Positions 29,332 to 38,054 of a stretch of 64,000 bases of DNA are shown in pieces. Origin of the DNA: Clostridium sp. CAG:628 (lineage in GTDB: Bacteria > Bacillota_I > Bacilli_A > RF39 > UBA660); contig FR902240.1 of assembly GCA_000438415.1 (NCBI GenBank), positions 1-64,000 of the forward strand, in the 5' to 3' direction. A program made the position numbers and the translations under genes. Numbering within the stretch: the stretch's first letter is position 1; every line of letters starts with the position of its first letter. Below the pieces are notes generated by a model. The model was not told the DNA's origin and ran no database searches. It saw nothing but the letters and a program-made list of their open reading frames with translations.

Positions 29332-30029
29332 CACCACATATAGAAAGTAAATTAACAGATATATCTCCTTTAGTAATCATGCCAGGAGATCCAAAAAGAG
29401 TAGAATATATTGCAAATAATTATTTAAATGATGCTTATTTAGTAAACTCTGTAAGAGGAGAACTTGCATACACTGGTTACTACAAAGGGAAAAGAATAAC
29501 TATATTTTCAAGTGGAATGGGCATTCCTTCGATGGGAATATATAGTTATGAATTATTTAAATATTATAATGTTGAAACAATAATAAGAATAGGAAGTGCA
29601 GGAAGCTACAAGGAAGACTTATTAGTAAAAGATATATTCCTAGTAACTTCTTCTTATTCTAATTCTCCTTATTATAAAGATTTAACTAGTAAAAATGATA
29701 CTACTTTATATACTTCAAACGATATAAATAAAGTAGTTGAAGAAACTTCTAAATCATTAAATATTAATTTAAAAGAAGGACAAGTTTATTCAACAGAAAC
29801 ATTTTATAATGACTTACTTGATATAAAAGAAATAAGTTCACTTTGTGATTGTGTAGAAATGGAATCATTTAGTTTACTTGCTAATGCTAAATATTTAAAT
29901 AAAAAAGCCTCATGTTTACTTACTATAAGTGATTCATTTATTACAAAAGAAAAATTAACAAGTGAAGAAAGAGAAAAGAATTTTAACGATATGATTACTC
30001 TTGCTTTAGAATCAATAATTAAATTATAG
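29328..30029 (+). CDS. deoD: Purine nucleoside phosphorylase, DeoD type
   Basis: 233 residues, as expected for the hexameric trimer-of-dimers family. N-terminal VIMPGDPKRVEYIA, the phosphate-binding RIGSAGSYKED region, MESFSLLANA with the ribose-binding Glu, and SDSFIT with the catalytic Asp are present. It cleaves purine nucleosides to base plus ribose-1-phosphate for salvage. It overlaps ftsK by 4 nt (ATGA). Confidence 0.95.
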   Translation: MTPHIESKLTDISPLVIMPGDPKRVEYIANNYLNDAYLVNSVRGELAYTGYYKGKRITIFSSGMGIPSMGIYSYELFKYYNVETIIRIGSAGSYKEDLLVKDIFLVTSSYSNSPYYKDLTSKNDTTLYTSNDINKVVEETSKSLNINLKEGQVYSTETFYNDLLDIKEISSLCDCVEMESFSLLANAKYLNKKASCLLTISDSFITKEKLTSEEREKNFNDMITLALESIIKL

Positions 30030-30036
30030 GTGTATT

Positions 30037-30684
30037 ATGAAAAAGAAAATTTTAATTTTAGGAATAATTATTATTCTAATAACAACCATTTATATCTATA
30101 TATCTACTTCTTCAAGTAATAATTTTAATATAAGAACAATTGAAAGTATAAACTGTTCTTATAAACCAGAATTATATTTTGAAACTAAAAGTTTTAATAT
30201 CTATACATATTGTATAGATGATATAAGTGTTATAGATAGCAGAATTACTTCTTTAAAAGATAAGTTAGATAATAATCAAAACTTTATAAATAAGATATTA
30301 AATAAATTATCTTATGAAATAGTATTTGATACTGCATCATCAAAAATATATAAAGACTATAAAACAGAGAAATTAACTAATAATGGTATTACAATAATAA
30401 AATGTGGTGGTAAAAATAATATTACAAATGATATTTATATTGGTCCAGACTCAATGGAATATAAAAGTAATTTTTGTTTAAAAGATAATTCTACATTTGT
30501 AAAAACATATAAAGTTACAGATGTTACTGAGTACTTTAGTTATGTAGAACTCACGCTAAGTGATGACATTTCTACATACAGAACTACATTAAATACTAAT
30601 TACAAGTTTGAAGAAGGCAATATATATATGATTTTGAATTTAAGAAAGAAAAGGAAAATAACAATACAATTAAATCGATTATAG
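30037..30684 (+). CDS. Secreted or membrane-anchored protein of unknown function
   Basis: 215 residues, 7 nt after deoD with an AGGTG site. An N-terminal hydrophobic helix (MKKKILILGIIIILITTIYI) acts as signal anchor. The extracellular part is Ser/Asn/Tyr-rich with four cysteines (CSY, YCID, KCGG, FCLK) that could form two disulfides. Family not recognised. Confidence 0.55.
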   Translation: MKKKILILGIIIILITTIYIYISTSSSNNFNIRTIESINCSYKPELYFETKSFNIYTYCIDDISVIDSRITSLKDKLDNNQNFINKILNKLSYEIVFDTASSKIYKDYKTEKLTNNGITIIKCGGKNNITNDIYIGPDSMEYKSNFCLKDNSTFVKTYKVTDVTEYFSYVELTLSDDISTYRTTLNTNYKFEEGNIYMILNLRKKRKITIQLNRL

Positions 30685-30765
30685 AAAATTCTACTTTAGT
30701 CGAAATTAGAAAAAAATAACTAATAATTAAAACTCTATAACTCTTAAAATATTTTTATAAAATTC

Positions 30766-30794
30766 TTGCATAAATTATAAAAATATTATATACT
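30766..30794 (+). promoter_or_regulatory. Promoter of antisense RNA (putative antitoxin)
   Basis: TTGCAT at 30766-30771, a 17-nt spacer, and TATACT at 30789-30794. The start is predicted near 30801. It is followed by no ORF but by a strong terminator about 80 nt on. Confidence 0.65.
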
Positions 30795-30800
30795 ATTAAT

Positions 30801-30881
30801 GAAAGGAACGTTCATTGATTGAATGTAAGCCTTTTAGTGCTTAACACTTATCTTTATTACTAAAGATAGGTGTCTTTTTTT
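30801..30881 (+). ncRNA. Small antisense RNA, putative type I antitoxin
   Basis: A predicted ~80-nt transcript from the promoter at 30766-30794 to the terminator at 30844-30881. It carries no ORF and is complementary to the last third of the toxin-like ORF on the other strand (30834-30944). Convergent toxin and antitoxin RNAs overlapping at the terminator are the arrangement of the Enterococcus par/Fst system. The RNA is predicted from sequence alone. Confidence 0.5.
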
Positions 30882-30944
30882 CTTACGATTTTGTAAGAAA
30901 AAGATAACCCCTTTGATAAGGGACTCCAAGAGAGCTCTTACCAC
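30834..30944 (-). CDS. Putative type I toxin, 36-residue hydrophobic/basic peptide
   Basis: A GTG start at 30944 lies 7 nt after GGGGAGG. The peptide begins VRALLESLIKGVIFFLQ, a single hydrophobic helix, and continues NRKKKRH and a Lys-rich tail, the build of membrane-damaging type I toxins. A consensus promoter lies 85 nt upstream, and the ~76-nt leader contains a 9-bp hairpin (accttggct/agctaaggt) just before the ribosome-binding site, as often used to delay toxin translation. It is not clearly homologous to Fst, TxpA or Ldr by eye. The call rests on architecture and the antisense RNA. Confidence 0.5.
   Translation of the reverse strand: MVRALLESLIKGVIFFLQNRKKKRHLSLVIKISVKH
30844..30881 (+). 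terminator. Intrinsic terminator of the antisense RNA
   Basis: A 13-bp stem (acacttatcttta/taaagataggtgt, one G-T pair) followed by CTTTTTTT. It lies inside the 3' part of the toxin-like ORF on the opposite strand. Confidence 0.88.
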
Positions 30945-31027
30945 GTCATCACCTCCCCAACCTTAGCTTCCCCTGAAAGGAGCCAAGGTGAAAAGACAGT
31001 CACCCAATATAAGAGTTCCTAAGAAGC

Positions 31028-31056
31028 ATTCTAACATGTACATACATGTATGTCAA
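31028..31056 (-). promoter_or_regulatory. Promoter of the toxin-like mRNA
   Basis: On the minus strand: a perfect TTGACA (31056-31051), 17-nt spacer, TAGAAT (31033-31028). The spacer is an alternating dyad (tacatgtatgtacatgt), possibly an operator. Confidence 0.75.
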
Positions 31057-31237
31057 ATAGGACCAATTTTCAAAATTGAAGCCATTTTTTATCACAAAAT
31101 ATGAGAGTTTTAGAAAAAAACATCTTCAATTTTTAAAATCGATAAGAAAAATTTTTTTGAAAAAAATGCATCTTTTATATATTTGTGTATATATTTTAAT
31201 ATTTACCAATGTAATTACTATACAATAAAGTGAAGGA

Positions 31238-31387
31238 ATGGGTAATTCTACAGTAAATAGTTTTTTTAGTTCGATTTCTGTTAATAGTTATGCATTGATA
31301 AGACCAGTATTATCAGTAAAAGGTAATACTAAATGGCTTAGTAAAGACGGAAGTGTTGAAAACCCATACGAAATAGAAACAAAGTAA
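31238..31387 (+). pseudogene. Decayed C-terminal fragment of variable surface-protein family
   Basis: A 49-codon frame whose second half reads IRPVLSVKGNTKWLS, then KDGSVENPYEIETK. This aligns with the C-terminus of the 503-residue protein at 50037 (MRPVVSLKSCTLYS ... GTSETPYEID). There is no signal peptide, no N-terminal domain and no properly spaced ribosome-binding site, so I read it as the remnant of a deleted paralogue. Its own terminator (31386-31422) is still present. Confidence 0.6.
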
Positions 31388-31422
31388 ACTTTAATGACAA
31401 CAAATGTAATTAAAGTTTTTTT
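31386..31422 (+). terminator. Intrinsic terminator after the fragment
   Basis: A 10-bp stem aaactttaat/attaaagttt followed by seven T. Confidence 0.75.
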
Positions 31423-31426
31423 ATGC

Positions 31427-31456
31427 TTGAATTTTCTTTCGTTACTAGGGTATAAT
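31427..31456 (+). promoter_or_regulatory. Promoter of the M16 gene pair
   Basis: TTGAAT at 31427-31432, an 18-nt spacer, and TATAAT at 31451-31456; the start codon is 22 nt further on. Confidence 0.65.
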
Positions 31457-31477
31457 AATACAGAAAGGAAGAGTTTT

Positions 31478-32740
31478 ATGGATTACAAAAAAATAATAAA
31501 AGATAACTACACATTACACTTAATAAAAACAGATAGATTTAAAACTATTAATATTGGTCTTAAACTTACTAAAGAATATAATAAAGAAGAATTTGCATAT
31601 CTAAATTTACTTGCAAGAGTATTACCTATTAACGGAACACAAAACTATAAAACAGTAAATGACATAACAAAAAAACTGGAGAGTCTTTATAACACAGGAA
31701 TATACTTTAAAAGTTTGCAAACAAGTAAAAACATGAGTTTTGAAGCAAGTCTTAGAATAGTTAACCCAAAATACACAGAAATATCTATGTATAAAGAATC
31801 TATTTTAATGTTAAAAGAAATAATAACAAACCCATTAATAAAAAATAATGAGTTTAATTATTTTGATGTAACTAAAAATAACTTAATAAATAACATAAAA
31901 AATATAAAAGATAACTTACCAATTTATAGTTCTTTAAAATTTAATGAAATATTTTATAAAGGAACTATATATGAAGAAAACTCTTTAAAAAATTTACCAC
32001 TTTATGAAAAGTTAACTAATAAGAATATGTATAAATACTATCTTAAACTATTTAATAGTTTCAAAATAGATGTATTTGTAATAGGTGACTACTTAGAAGA
32101 TGAAATACTATCTAATGTTGACGACTTATTAAAAGATTTCAGACAAAAAGACACATCTAGTAAAGAATTATATATATCATTTAACCCTAAAAAAAGTAAA
32201 GATAAAGATAAATTTACAAGTACTCAGTCATCTCTATTAGTAGGACTTACTATAAATAATTTAACTGAGGAAGAAAAATTTTACACATTACTTTTATATA
32301 ACACAATTTTAGGAAGTATGAATAACTCAGTATTATTTGTAAACGTAAGAGAAAAGAATAGTTTATGTTACCACATAAGTAGTACAATAAGTAAATATAC
32401 TTCTTCAATAATAATTAATTCTGGAATAAATAAAACTAACTATGAAAAAGCAGTATCATTAATTGAAGAAAGCTTAAAAAGTATGACAGATGAAAAAATG
32501 GTTAATGGATTAATAACTAACGCTAAAAAAACACTTAATCTGGCATTTAATGATTTTTATGAAAATCCAGCAAAGATAGTAGGCTATTATTACTTAAAAG
32601 AATTTGATGAAGTTAAAAGTATTGAAGAAAGAAGAGAAAAAATTAATAATTTAACAAGCAAAGAAATATCTTCTCTTGCTAAAAAAGTACAAATTAAAGA
32701 AATATTTTTAATGGAAGGAGTAAATAGTGAAGAAAATTGA
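31478..32740 (+). CDS. ymfF: M16 metallopeptidase homologue without zinc motif (YmfF-like)
   Basis: 420 residues from the ATG at 31478 after GAAAGGAAG; the longer frame starts inside the promoter. The M16 fold is recognisable from LLVGLTINNLTEEEKFY and NVREKNSLCYHISS, the latter being the conserved R/Y region. No HxxEH is present, so it should be the non-catalytic partner of the next gene. In Bacillus, YmfF/YmfH act in the maturation of the 5-aminopentanol modification of EF-P and lie near spoIIIE, as here. The functional assignment is from synteny and family. Confidence 0.8.
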   Translation: MDYKKIIKDNYTLHLIKTDRFKTINIGLKLTKEYNKEEFAYLNLLARVLPINGTQNYKTVNDITKKLESLYNTGIYFKSLQTSKNMSFEASLRIVNPKYTEISMYKESILMLKEIITNPLIKNNEFNYFDVTKNNLINNIKNIKDNLPIYSSLKFNEIFYKGTIYEENSLKNLPLYEKLTNKNMYKYYLKLFNSFKIDVFVIGDYLEDEILSNVDDLLKDFRQKDTSSKELYISFNPKKSKDKDKFTSTQSSLLVGLTINNLTEEEKFYTLLLYNTILGSMNNSVLFVNVREKNSLCYHISSTISKYTSSIIINSGINKTNYEKAVSLIEESLKSMTDEKMVNGLITNAKKTLNLAFNDFYENPAKIVGYYYLKEFDEVKSIEERREKINNLTSKEISSLAKKVQIKEIFLMEGVNSEEN

Positions 32741-33977
32741 TTTTAACTATGGAGAAATAGTATACAAAGAAGTATTAGATAATGGTTTAACAGTGTACTT
32801 ATATCCTACAAATAAAAGTAAAAATTTCTATATAACGGTAAGTACTCATTTTGGTGCTGAAGTAATGAGTTATAAAAAAAATAATAAAGTATATGATGTT
32901 ACTAAAGGAAGTGCACATTTTCTAGAACATCGTGTAATGGATTTTACTAAAAATGTTGATGCAATGAATAAAATAAATGAATTAGGTTCAATAGTAAATG
33001 CATACACTACATACAAAGGAACTAACTATAACTTATATGGAGTAGAAGATATTTACACTAATATGGGACTTCTATTTGACAGAGTTTTTAAAGCTAACAT
33101 AAAAAAAGAAGATGTAGAAATGGAAAGAGGTATTATATTAGAAGAGTACTATATGTATGATGCAGACCCATACTATAAAGCACAAACTACATTACTTAAA
33201 AATTGTTTTAATAGTTCATTTATAAAATACTTAGTAATTGGAACTGAAGATGGTATAAAAACAGTTTCATATAAAGAGTTAAATAGACTCTATAAAGACT
33301 TTTATACTTTAGATAATATGTTTATAGTAGTAACTGGTAATTTTATTCTAGAAGATGTTTTAAATTATATTAATAATTATATGAAAGATATAAAAACTAC
33401 TAAATGTAATTGTAAAGTAATAAAACCAGTTGAAAACTATAAAGTAAATGTAAGTTATGAAGAGTTAACTGGTAGTACTGACGAAGCAAAAATAGTAATA
33501 GGTTATAAAGTAAAAAATAGTAATCCAAAGAAAAAGATAGTTAATAGATTATTAATGGATATGATTTTAAGTGAAAACTTTGACAAAACTGGTTCTTCAT
33601 ATCTAAGACTTATGAATGAAGGTTTAAATAGATTTAGTTATTTTGTAGAAGAAGTAGATGATTATTTTTTAATTGCATTTACAGGAAGTACTAATGAATA
33701 TGAAAAGTTTACTAATATAATAGATGAAGAAATAAAAAATCTTGATTTTACTAAAGAAGCATTAGAAAGAAAAACTAAAGGTTATATTAGTAACTTAATA
33801 TTAAGTTTTGAATACATTGAAAATGTTGAAGATAATATAACATCTGGTTTATTTGATTACAACAAAGTATTAAATGATATGGAAAGTATTATTAAAAAAG
33901 TAACACTTAATGATGTAAAAGAAGTTATTAAATGTATTGATACCACTAACAAAAGTGTTTTAATCATGAAAAAATAA
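32727..33977 (+). CDS. ymfH: M16 zinc metallopeptidase (YmfH-like)
   Basis: 416 residues from a GTG start 14 nt inside the previous gene, with GGAAGGAG upstream. The inverted zinc motif HFLEH (HxxEH) is near residue 66 in GSAHFLEHRVMDF, and the distal Glu is in the MERGIILEEYYMY segment. It is the catalytic half of a heterodimeric M16 pair with the preceding gene. Known relatives include YmfH and pitrilysin-type processing proteases. Confidence 0.87.
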   Translation: MKKIDFNYGEIVYKEVLDNGLTVYLYPTNKSKNFYITVSTHFGAEVMSYKKNNKVYDVTKGSAHFLEHRVMDFTKNVDAMNKINELGSIVNAYTTYKGTNYNLYGVEDIYTNMGLLFDRVFKANIKKEDVEMERGIILEEYYMYDADPYYKAQTTLLKNCFNSSFIKYLVIGTEDGIKTVSYKELNRLYKDFYTLDNMFIVVTGNFILEDVLNYINNYMKDIKTTKCNCKVIKPVENYKVNVSYEELTGSTDEAKIVIGYKVKNSNPKKKIVNRLLMDMILSENFDKTGSSYLRLMNEGLNRFSYFVEEVDDYFLIAFTGSTNEYEKFTNIIDEEIKNLDFTKEALERKTKGYISNLILSFEYIENVEDNITSGLFDYNKVLNDMESIIKKVTLNDVKEVIKCIDTTNKSVLIMKK

Positions 33978-34059
33978 CTTTTTTTCATTTTTATGTAGCA
34001 TTTTTGGTACTAATGTGTTATAATATAAACCATTCATAAAAAAGAAAGGGGAGTTTTGT

Positions 34060-34479
34060 ATGTATTTAATAGATTATTATTTAGCAAGCAAAAAGTTTTA
34101 TGAATTAGATGTTAATGATCAAAAAACAATTATTATGGGAGAATTAAATAATTTACTTAAAAGTAAATTAGGTGGTAAATGTCCTAAAAATGCATCTATT
34201 AGAACCATGTTAATGTTAATAGATGATGAAACCTTTAATAGAGAACTATTTAAAAGAATGGTTACACTTATGGAAAATATTCAAGGTTTAGTAGTAGAAG
34301 TAGATGTTATAAGAAATAAAAGTGTTAGAAAAACTCCAGAATTTACTTATAACGTTAACGGAGAACTTTTAAATATTAAATTGGATAATAATTATGAAAG
34401 CATAAATTTAGTATCAAATACCATAGATTCTTTTAATAATCGTTTTAAAGTTAGTATGAATAAAAAAGTACTAAGATAA
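34060..34479 (+). CDS. Hypothetical protein, lineage-specific small family
   Basis: 139 residues after AAAGGGGAG. A mostly helical N-terminal two-thirds is followed by PEFTYNVNGELLNIKLDNN. The same PxFxYxxxG signature occurs in the proteins at 44290 and 44739 (YPLFTYNNEGKLIKIQ and YPAFKYDENGVVSVFK), which have similar size and placement, so the three look like diverged paralogues. Function unknown. Confidence 0.6.
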   Translation: MYLIDYYLASKKFYELDVNDQKTIIMGELNNLLKSKLGGKCPKNASIRTMLMLIDDETFNRELFKRMVTLMENIQGLVVEVDVIRNKSVRKTPEFTYNVNGELLNIKLDNNYESINLVSNTIDSFNNRFKVSMNKKVLR

Positions 34480-34604
34480 CTCATTTTGTGTTCTTTGTTT
34501 TCTATAGTTATCTATAACTTTTTAAAAAATATTAAAAAAATGAAAATTTATACTTGATTTATTTACAAAAATAGTATACAATGGAATAGGTTCTTTAAGA
34601 GAAC

Positions 34605-34681
34605 GGGCTTGTAGCTCAGTTGGTTAGAGCGTGCGTCTGATAAGCGCAAGGTCGATGGTTCAAGTCCATTCAGGCCCACCA
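34605..34681 (+). tRNA. tRNA-Ile (GAT)
   Basis: 77 nt including encoded CCA. Acceptor gggcttg/caggccc, D-loop gctcagttggttagagc, anticodon GAT in ctgataa, and T-loop ttcaagt are all canonical. Confidence 0.96.
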
Positions 34682-34688
34682 TTGTAAT

Positions 34689-34764
34689 GGCCAGTTGGTG
34701 AAATGGTTAACACACACGCCTTTCACGCGTGCATTCACGGGTTCAAATCCCGTACTGGTCACCA
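34689..34764 (+). tRNA. tRNA-Glu (TTC)
   Basis: 76 nt including encoded CCA. Acceptor ggccagt/actggtc, anticodon stem cacgc/gcgtg with loop ctttcac giving anticodon TTC, and T-arm acgggttcaaatcccgt. It is cotranscribed with tRNA-Ile, 7 nt apart. Confidence 0.96.
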
Positions 34765-34775
34765 ATTAAAAATGT

Positions 34776-34801
34776 TAACTCCATTTATTGGAGCTTTTTT
34801 A
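34776..34801 (+). terminator. Intrinsic terminator of the tRNA pair
   Basis: ctcca/tggag stem followed by CTTTTTT. Confidence 0.82.
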
Positions 34802-34901
34802 TTGACAACATAATTAATAAAACTAAATAAAAACAAAAAACTATTTTAACCTAGGGTGTGATAAACATCCTTTTTAATTTTTATGCCATAATTTGTAGAC
34901 T

Positions 34902-34930
34902 TTGCCAAAGATTTTTGATAAAATTATACT
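34902..34930 (+). promoter_or_regulatory. Promoter of hemW
   Basis: TTGCCA at 34902-34907, a 17-nt spacer, and TATACT at 34925-34930. The predicted start site (~34937) is only about 5 nt before the hemW ATG, so the mRNA may be nearly leaderless. Confidence 0.6.
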
Positions 34931-34941
34931 AGTGATGAGTT

Positions 34942-36024
34942 ATGAGAAGTGTTTATATACATATACCTTTTTGTTCAAGCATATGTAGTTATTGTGATTT
35001 TTGTAAATTTATACATGATGAAATATGGGCTAGTGAATACTTAGTTCACTTAGAAAAAGAAATAAAAAAGTATTATGACAATGATGAAATTAAAACAATT
35101 TATATAGGTGGAGGAACTCCTAGTACTCTTAGTATTGAAAACTTAAATAAGTTATTTGAAATAATTAAAATATTTAAAAAAGATAACTTAAAAGAGTTCA
35201 CATTTGAAATGAATGTCGATGATATAACAGAAGAAAAATTATCATTATTAAAAAGAAATGGAGTAAATAGAATAAGTATTGGAGTACAAAGTTTTAACAA
35301 GTACAACTTAAAATATTTAAATAGAAAGCATACAAAACGAGAAATAATAAACAATGTAAATCTTGTGAAAAAATATTTTACCAATATAAATGTTGACTTA
35401 ATGTATGCACTTCCCATCGAAAACTTTAGCATACTAAAAAGTGACGTAAAAGAGTATTTAAAACTAAACATACCTCATATCTCAGCATATAGCCTAATTA
35501 TAGAAAATAATACAGTACTAGGTATAAATAAAGTAAAACCTTTAGATGAAGACTTAGATTATAAAATGTATAAATATATAGAAAAGAAATTAAAATCAAA
35601 AGGTTACCATCACTATGAAGTAAGTAATTATAGTTTACCAGGTTATGAAAGCATACACAACTTAAATTACTGGTATAATAATGAATACTATGGTTTTGGA
35701 CTAGGTGCCCATGGTTTTATCAGTGAATTAAGATATGAAAACACGAAAAGTTTTAATACATACTTAAAAGATGAGTATCGTTTTAATGAACTAGTTATGT
35801 CTAAAAGAGAAGACATGGAAAATGAAGTAATACTAGGTTTAAGAAAACTTGATGGAATAAACGTAATAGATTTTTATAACAAATATAACACTAATATACA
35901 AGATGAGTTTAATATAACGCCATTACTAAAAAAAGGTATACTAGAAATGAAAAATAATAACATACTAATAAAAGAATCACAAATATATGTGATGAATAGC
36001 ATACTAACTGAAATATTAAAATGA
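34942..36024 (+). CDS. hemW: HemW-like radical SAM protein (heme chaperone)
   Basis: 360 residues. The radical SAM cluster motif is CSSICSYCDFCK near residue 10 (CxxxCxxC plus the extra Cys typical of HemW/HemN relatives). It is followed by IGGGTPSTL and the RISIGVQSFN block. The C-terminal region YYGFGLGAHGF also fits. It was formerly annotated as oxygen-independent coproporphyrinogen oxidase, but HemW proteins bind and deliver heme. No heme-synthesis genes are nearby. Confidence 0.88.
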   Translation: MRSVYIHIPFCSSICSYCDFCKFIHDEIWASEYLVHLEKEIKKYYDNDEIKTIYIGGGTPSTLSIENLNKLFEIIKIFKKDNLKEFTFEMNVDDITEEKLSLLKRNGVNRISIGVQSFNKYNLKYLNRKHTKREIINNVNLVKKYFTNINVDLMYALPIENFSILKSDVKEYLKLNIPHISAYSLIIENNTVLGINKVKPLDEDLDYKMYKYIEKKLKSKGYHHYEVSNYSLPGYESIHNLNYWYNNEYYGFGLGAHGFISELRYENTKSFNTYLKDEYRFNELVMSKREDMENEVILGLRKLDGINVIDFYNKYNTNIQDEFNITPLLKKGILEMKNNNILIKESQIYVMNSILTEILK

Positions 36025-36053
36025 AAGTTAAGAAGTAAATCTTGACTTTTTTT
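36025..36053 (+). terminator. Intrinsic terminator after hemW
   Basis: A 9-bp stem aagttaaga/tcttgactt with an agtaaa loop, then seven T. Confidence 0.85.
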
Positions 36054-36086
36054 ATTTAAGTTTGTAAACTTATTATGGTGATGAAA

Positions 36087-38054
36087 ATGAAAGAAATAAG
36101 TAGGTGTTTACTAAAGTATAAATGTCATATATTAGCAGTAATAGCCCTTCTAATTGTACAAGCATACTGCAATTTAGCACTCCCTACATTTACTAGTAAC
36201 ATAGTTAATGTAGGAATAGAAAGTAGCGGAATAACTAGTGTAGTACCCATTAAATTAACAAGTTCTACTTTTAATAGCTTGCTACTTAATGCGAATGATG
36301 AAAGTTTAATAAGAAGAAGTTATGAATGTAATAACTTTGTATGTACTAAAATCAACGATAACTTAACTGAAAAAGAAGTGTTGCCATCATTAGAAAAAAT
36401 CTATAATACTACTAATAGAAGTGAAATAATTAATAACTTAAAAAAAGAATATAAAATAGTAGGAATAGATGTTGACGATATGTCTATGTCTTATATTAAA
36501 ACTACTGGTATAAAAATGATTTTAGTTGCAATACTTGCAATGGGAATAACTATACTAAGTGTATTTATTTCTAGCAAAGTAAGTACTATGTTTAGTAGAG
36601 ATTTAAGAAAAAAACTAGTAGAAAAAATAGTTTCTCTAGAAACCTCAGACTTAAATAACTTTAGCAGTGCATCTTTAATTACTAGATGTACAAACGACAT
36701 AACTCAAGTTAGTAGTGTAGTAACTATGATACTTAGTGTTGTATTATTTGCTCCAATTATAGGAATTGGAGCGATTACTAAAGTAGTAGGTAGCCCTATA
36801 TCTTGGATAATTGTTCTTGCCGTAATTTTAGTACTTATCTTAATTCTTACATCTTTTATGTTACTATCTCCAAAGTTTAAAAAATATCAAGATTTACTTG
36901 ACCGTGTTAACTTAGTAAGTAGAGAATCCTTAACAGGACTTCAAGTAATAAGAGCATTTGCAAATAAAAAGTTTGAAGAAAATAAGTTTGATAAAGCCAA
37001 CAACGATTTAACTAGTAATGCATTATTTATAGATATTGTATGGAGTTTATCAATGCCAACTTTAACATTCATAATGAATGGAGTTGCTATACTTATTATT
37101 TGGGTAGGAGCATATAAAGTATCATCTTTCACTATGCAAGTAGGTGATTTAATAGCATTTATTACATATACAATGCAAATAATAAGTTCATTCTTAATGA
37201 TGTCTATGTCTGCAATTATGATACCTAGAAGCTTTGTAAGCATTAAAAGAATAAGTGAAATATTTAATACTAAGAGTACAATAACTAATAAAGAAAAAAC
37301 TAAAAAAATTGTTAATATCGATTCTTTAGAATTTAAAGATGTATATTTTAGATACAATAATGCAACAGAAGATGTATTAAGAAATATAAGTTTTATAGCA
37401 AAAAAAGGAACAACGACTGCTTTTATTGGTAGTACAGGAAGTGGTAAATCAACCCTTATTAATTTAATACCTAGACTATATGAAGTAACAAGTGGAAGTA
37501 TATTAATTAATAATGTTGATATAAGAGACATTAGTATTTCAGACTTAAGAAGTAACATCGGTTATGTTCCACAAAAAGGTAAACTATTTAAAGGTACTAT
37601 TATGAGTAACTTAGCATTTGGACAAAAGAAAAAGAATATTGGATTAATAGAAGAATCTTGCAAGTTAAGTGAATCTATGGAATTTATTAATGAAACAGAA
37701 GAAAAATTTAATAGAGAAATAAGTGAAGGCGGGTCAAACGTAAGTGGTGGACAAAAACAAAGATTATCTATCGCTAGGGCTTTAGCAAAAGACCCAAGTA
37801 TTCTTATATTTGATGACTCATTTAGTGCTCTTGACTTTAAAACTGATGCTAAAGTTAGAAAAAATTTAAAAACTATTTCTAAAGATAAAATGATATTTAT
37901 AGTAGCGCAAAGAATTAGTAGTGTTATTAATGCTGACAATATAATAGTTTTAAATGATGGAGAAATAGTTGGATGTGGTACTCACGAAGAATTACTTAAA
38001 ACATGTCCAATATATAAAGAAATAAAAGTTAGCCAATTAGGAGGTGAAGAATAA
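36087..38054 (+). CDS. ABC exporter half-transporter, permease-ATPase fusion (degenerate site)
   Basis: 655 residues from the ATG at 36087; the upstream ATG at 36075 overlaps the GGTG site. There are six membrane helices, with an unusually long (~100-residue) extracellular loop between TM1 and TM2 (residues ~35-135). The ATPase domain has Walker A GSTGSGKST and signature SGGQKQR. Its Walker B reads ILIFDDSFSALD, with Asp where the catalytic Glu is expected. This is the degenerate partner of a heterodimeric exporter with the next gene. Substrate unknown (drug, lipid or peptide). Confidence 0.9.
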   Translation: MKEISRCLLKYKCHILAVIALLIVQAYCNLALPTFTSNIVNVGIESSGITSVVPIKLTSSTFNSLLLNANDESLIRRSYECNNFVCTKINDNLTEKEVLPSLEKIYNTTNRSEIINNLKKEYKIVGIDVDDMSMSYIKTTGIKMILVAILAMGITILSVFISSKVSTMFSRDLRKKLVEKIVSLETSDLNNFSSASLITRCTNDITQVSSVVTMILSVVLFAPIIGIGAITKVVGSPISWIIVLAVILVLILILTSFMLLSPKFKKYQDLLDRVNLVSRESLTGLQVIRAFANKKFEENKFDKANNDLTSNALFIDIVWSLSMPTLTFIMNGVAILIIWVGAYKVSSFTMQVGDLIAFITYTMQIISSFLMMSMSAIMIPRSFVSIKRISEIFNTKSTITNKEKTKKIVNIDSLEFKDVYFRYNNATEDVLRNISFIAKKGTTTAFIGSTGSGKSTLINLIPRLYEVTSGSILINNVDIRDISISDLRSNIGYVPQKGKLFKGTIMSNLAFGQKKKNIGLIEESCKLSESMEFINETEEKFNREISEGGSNVSGGQKQRLSIARALAKDPSILIFDDSFSALDFKTDAKVRKNLKTISKDKMIFIVAQRISSVINADNIIVLNDGEIVGCGTHEELLKTCPIYKEIKVSQLGGEE

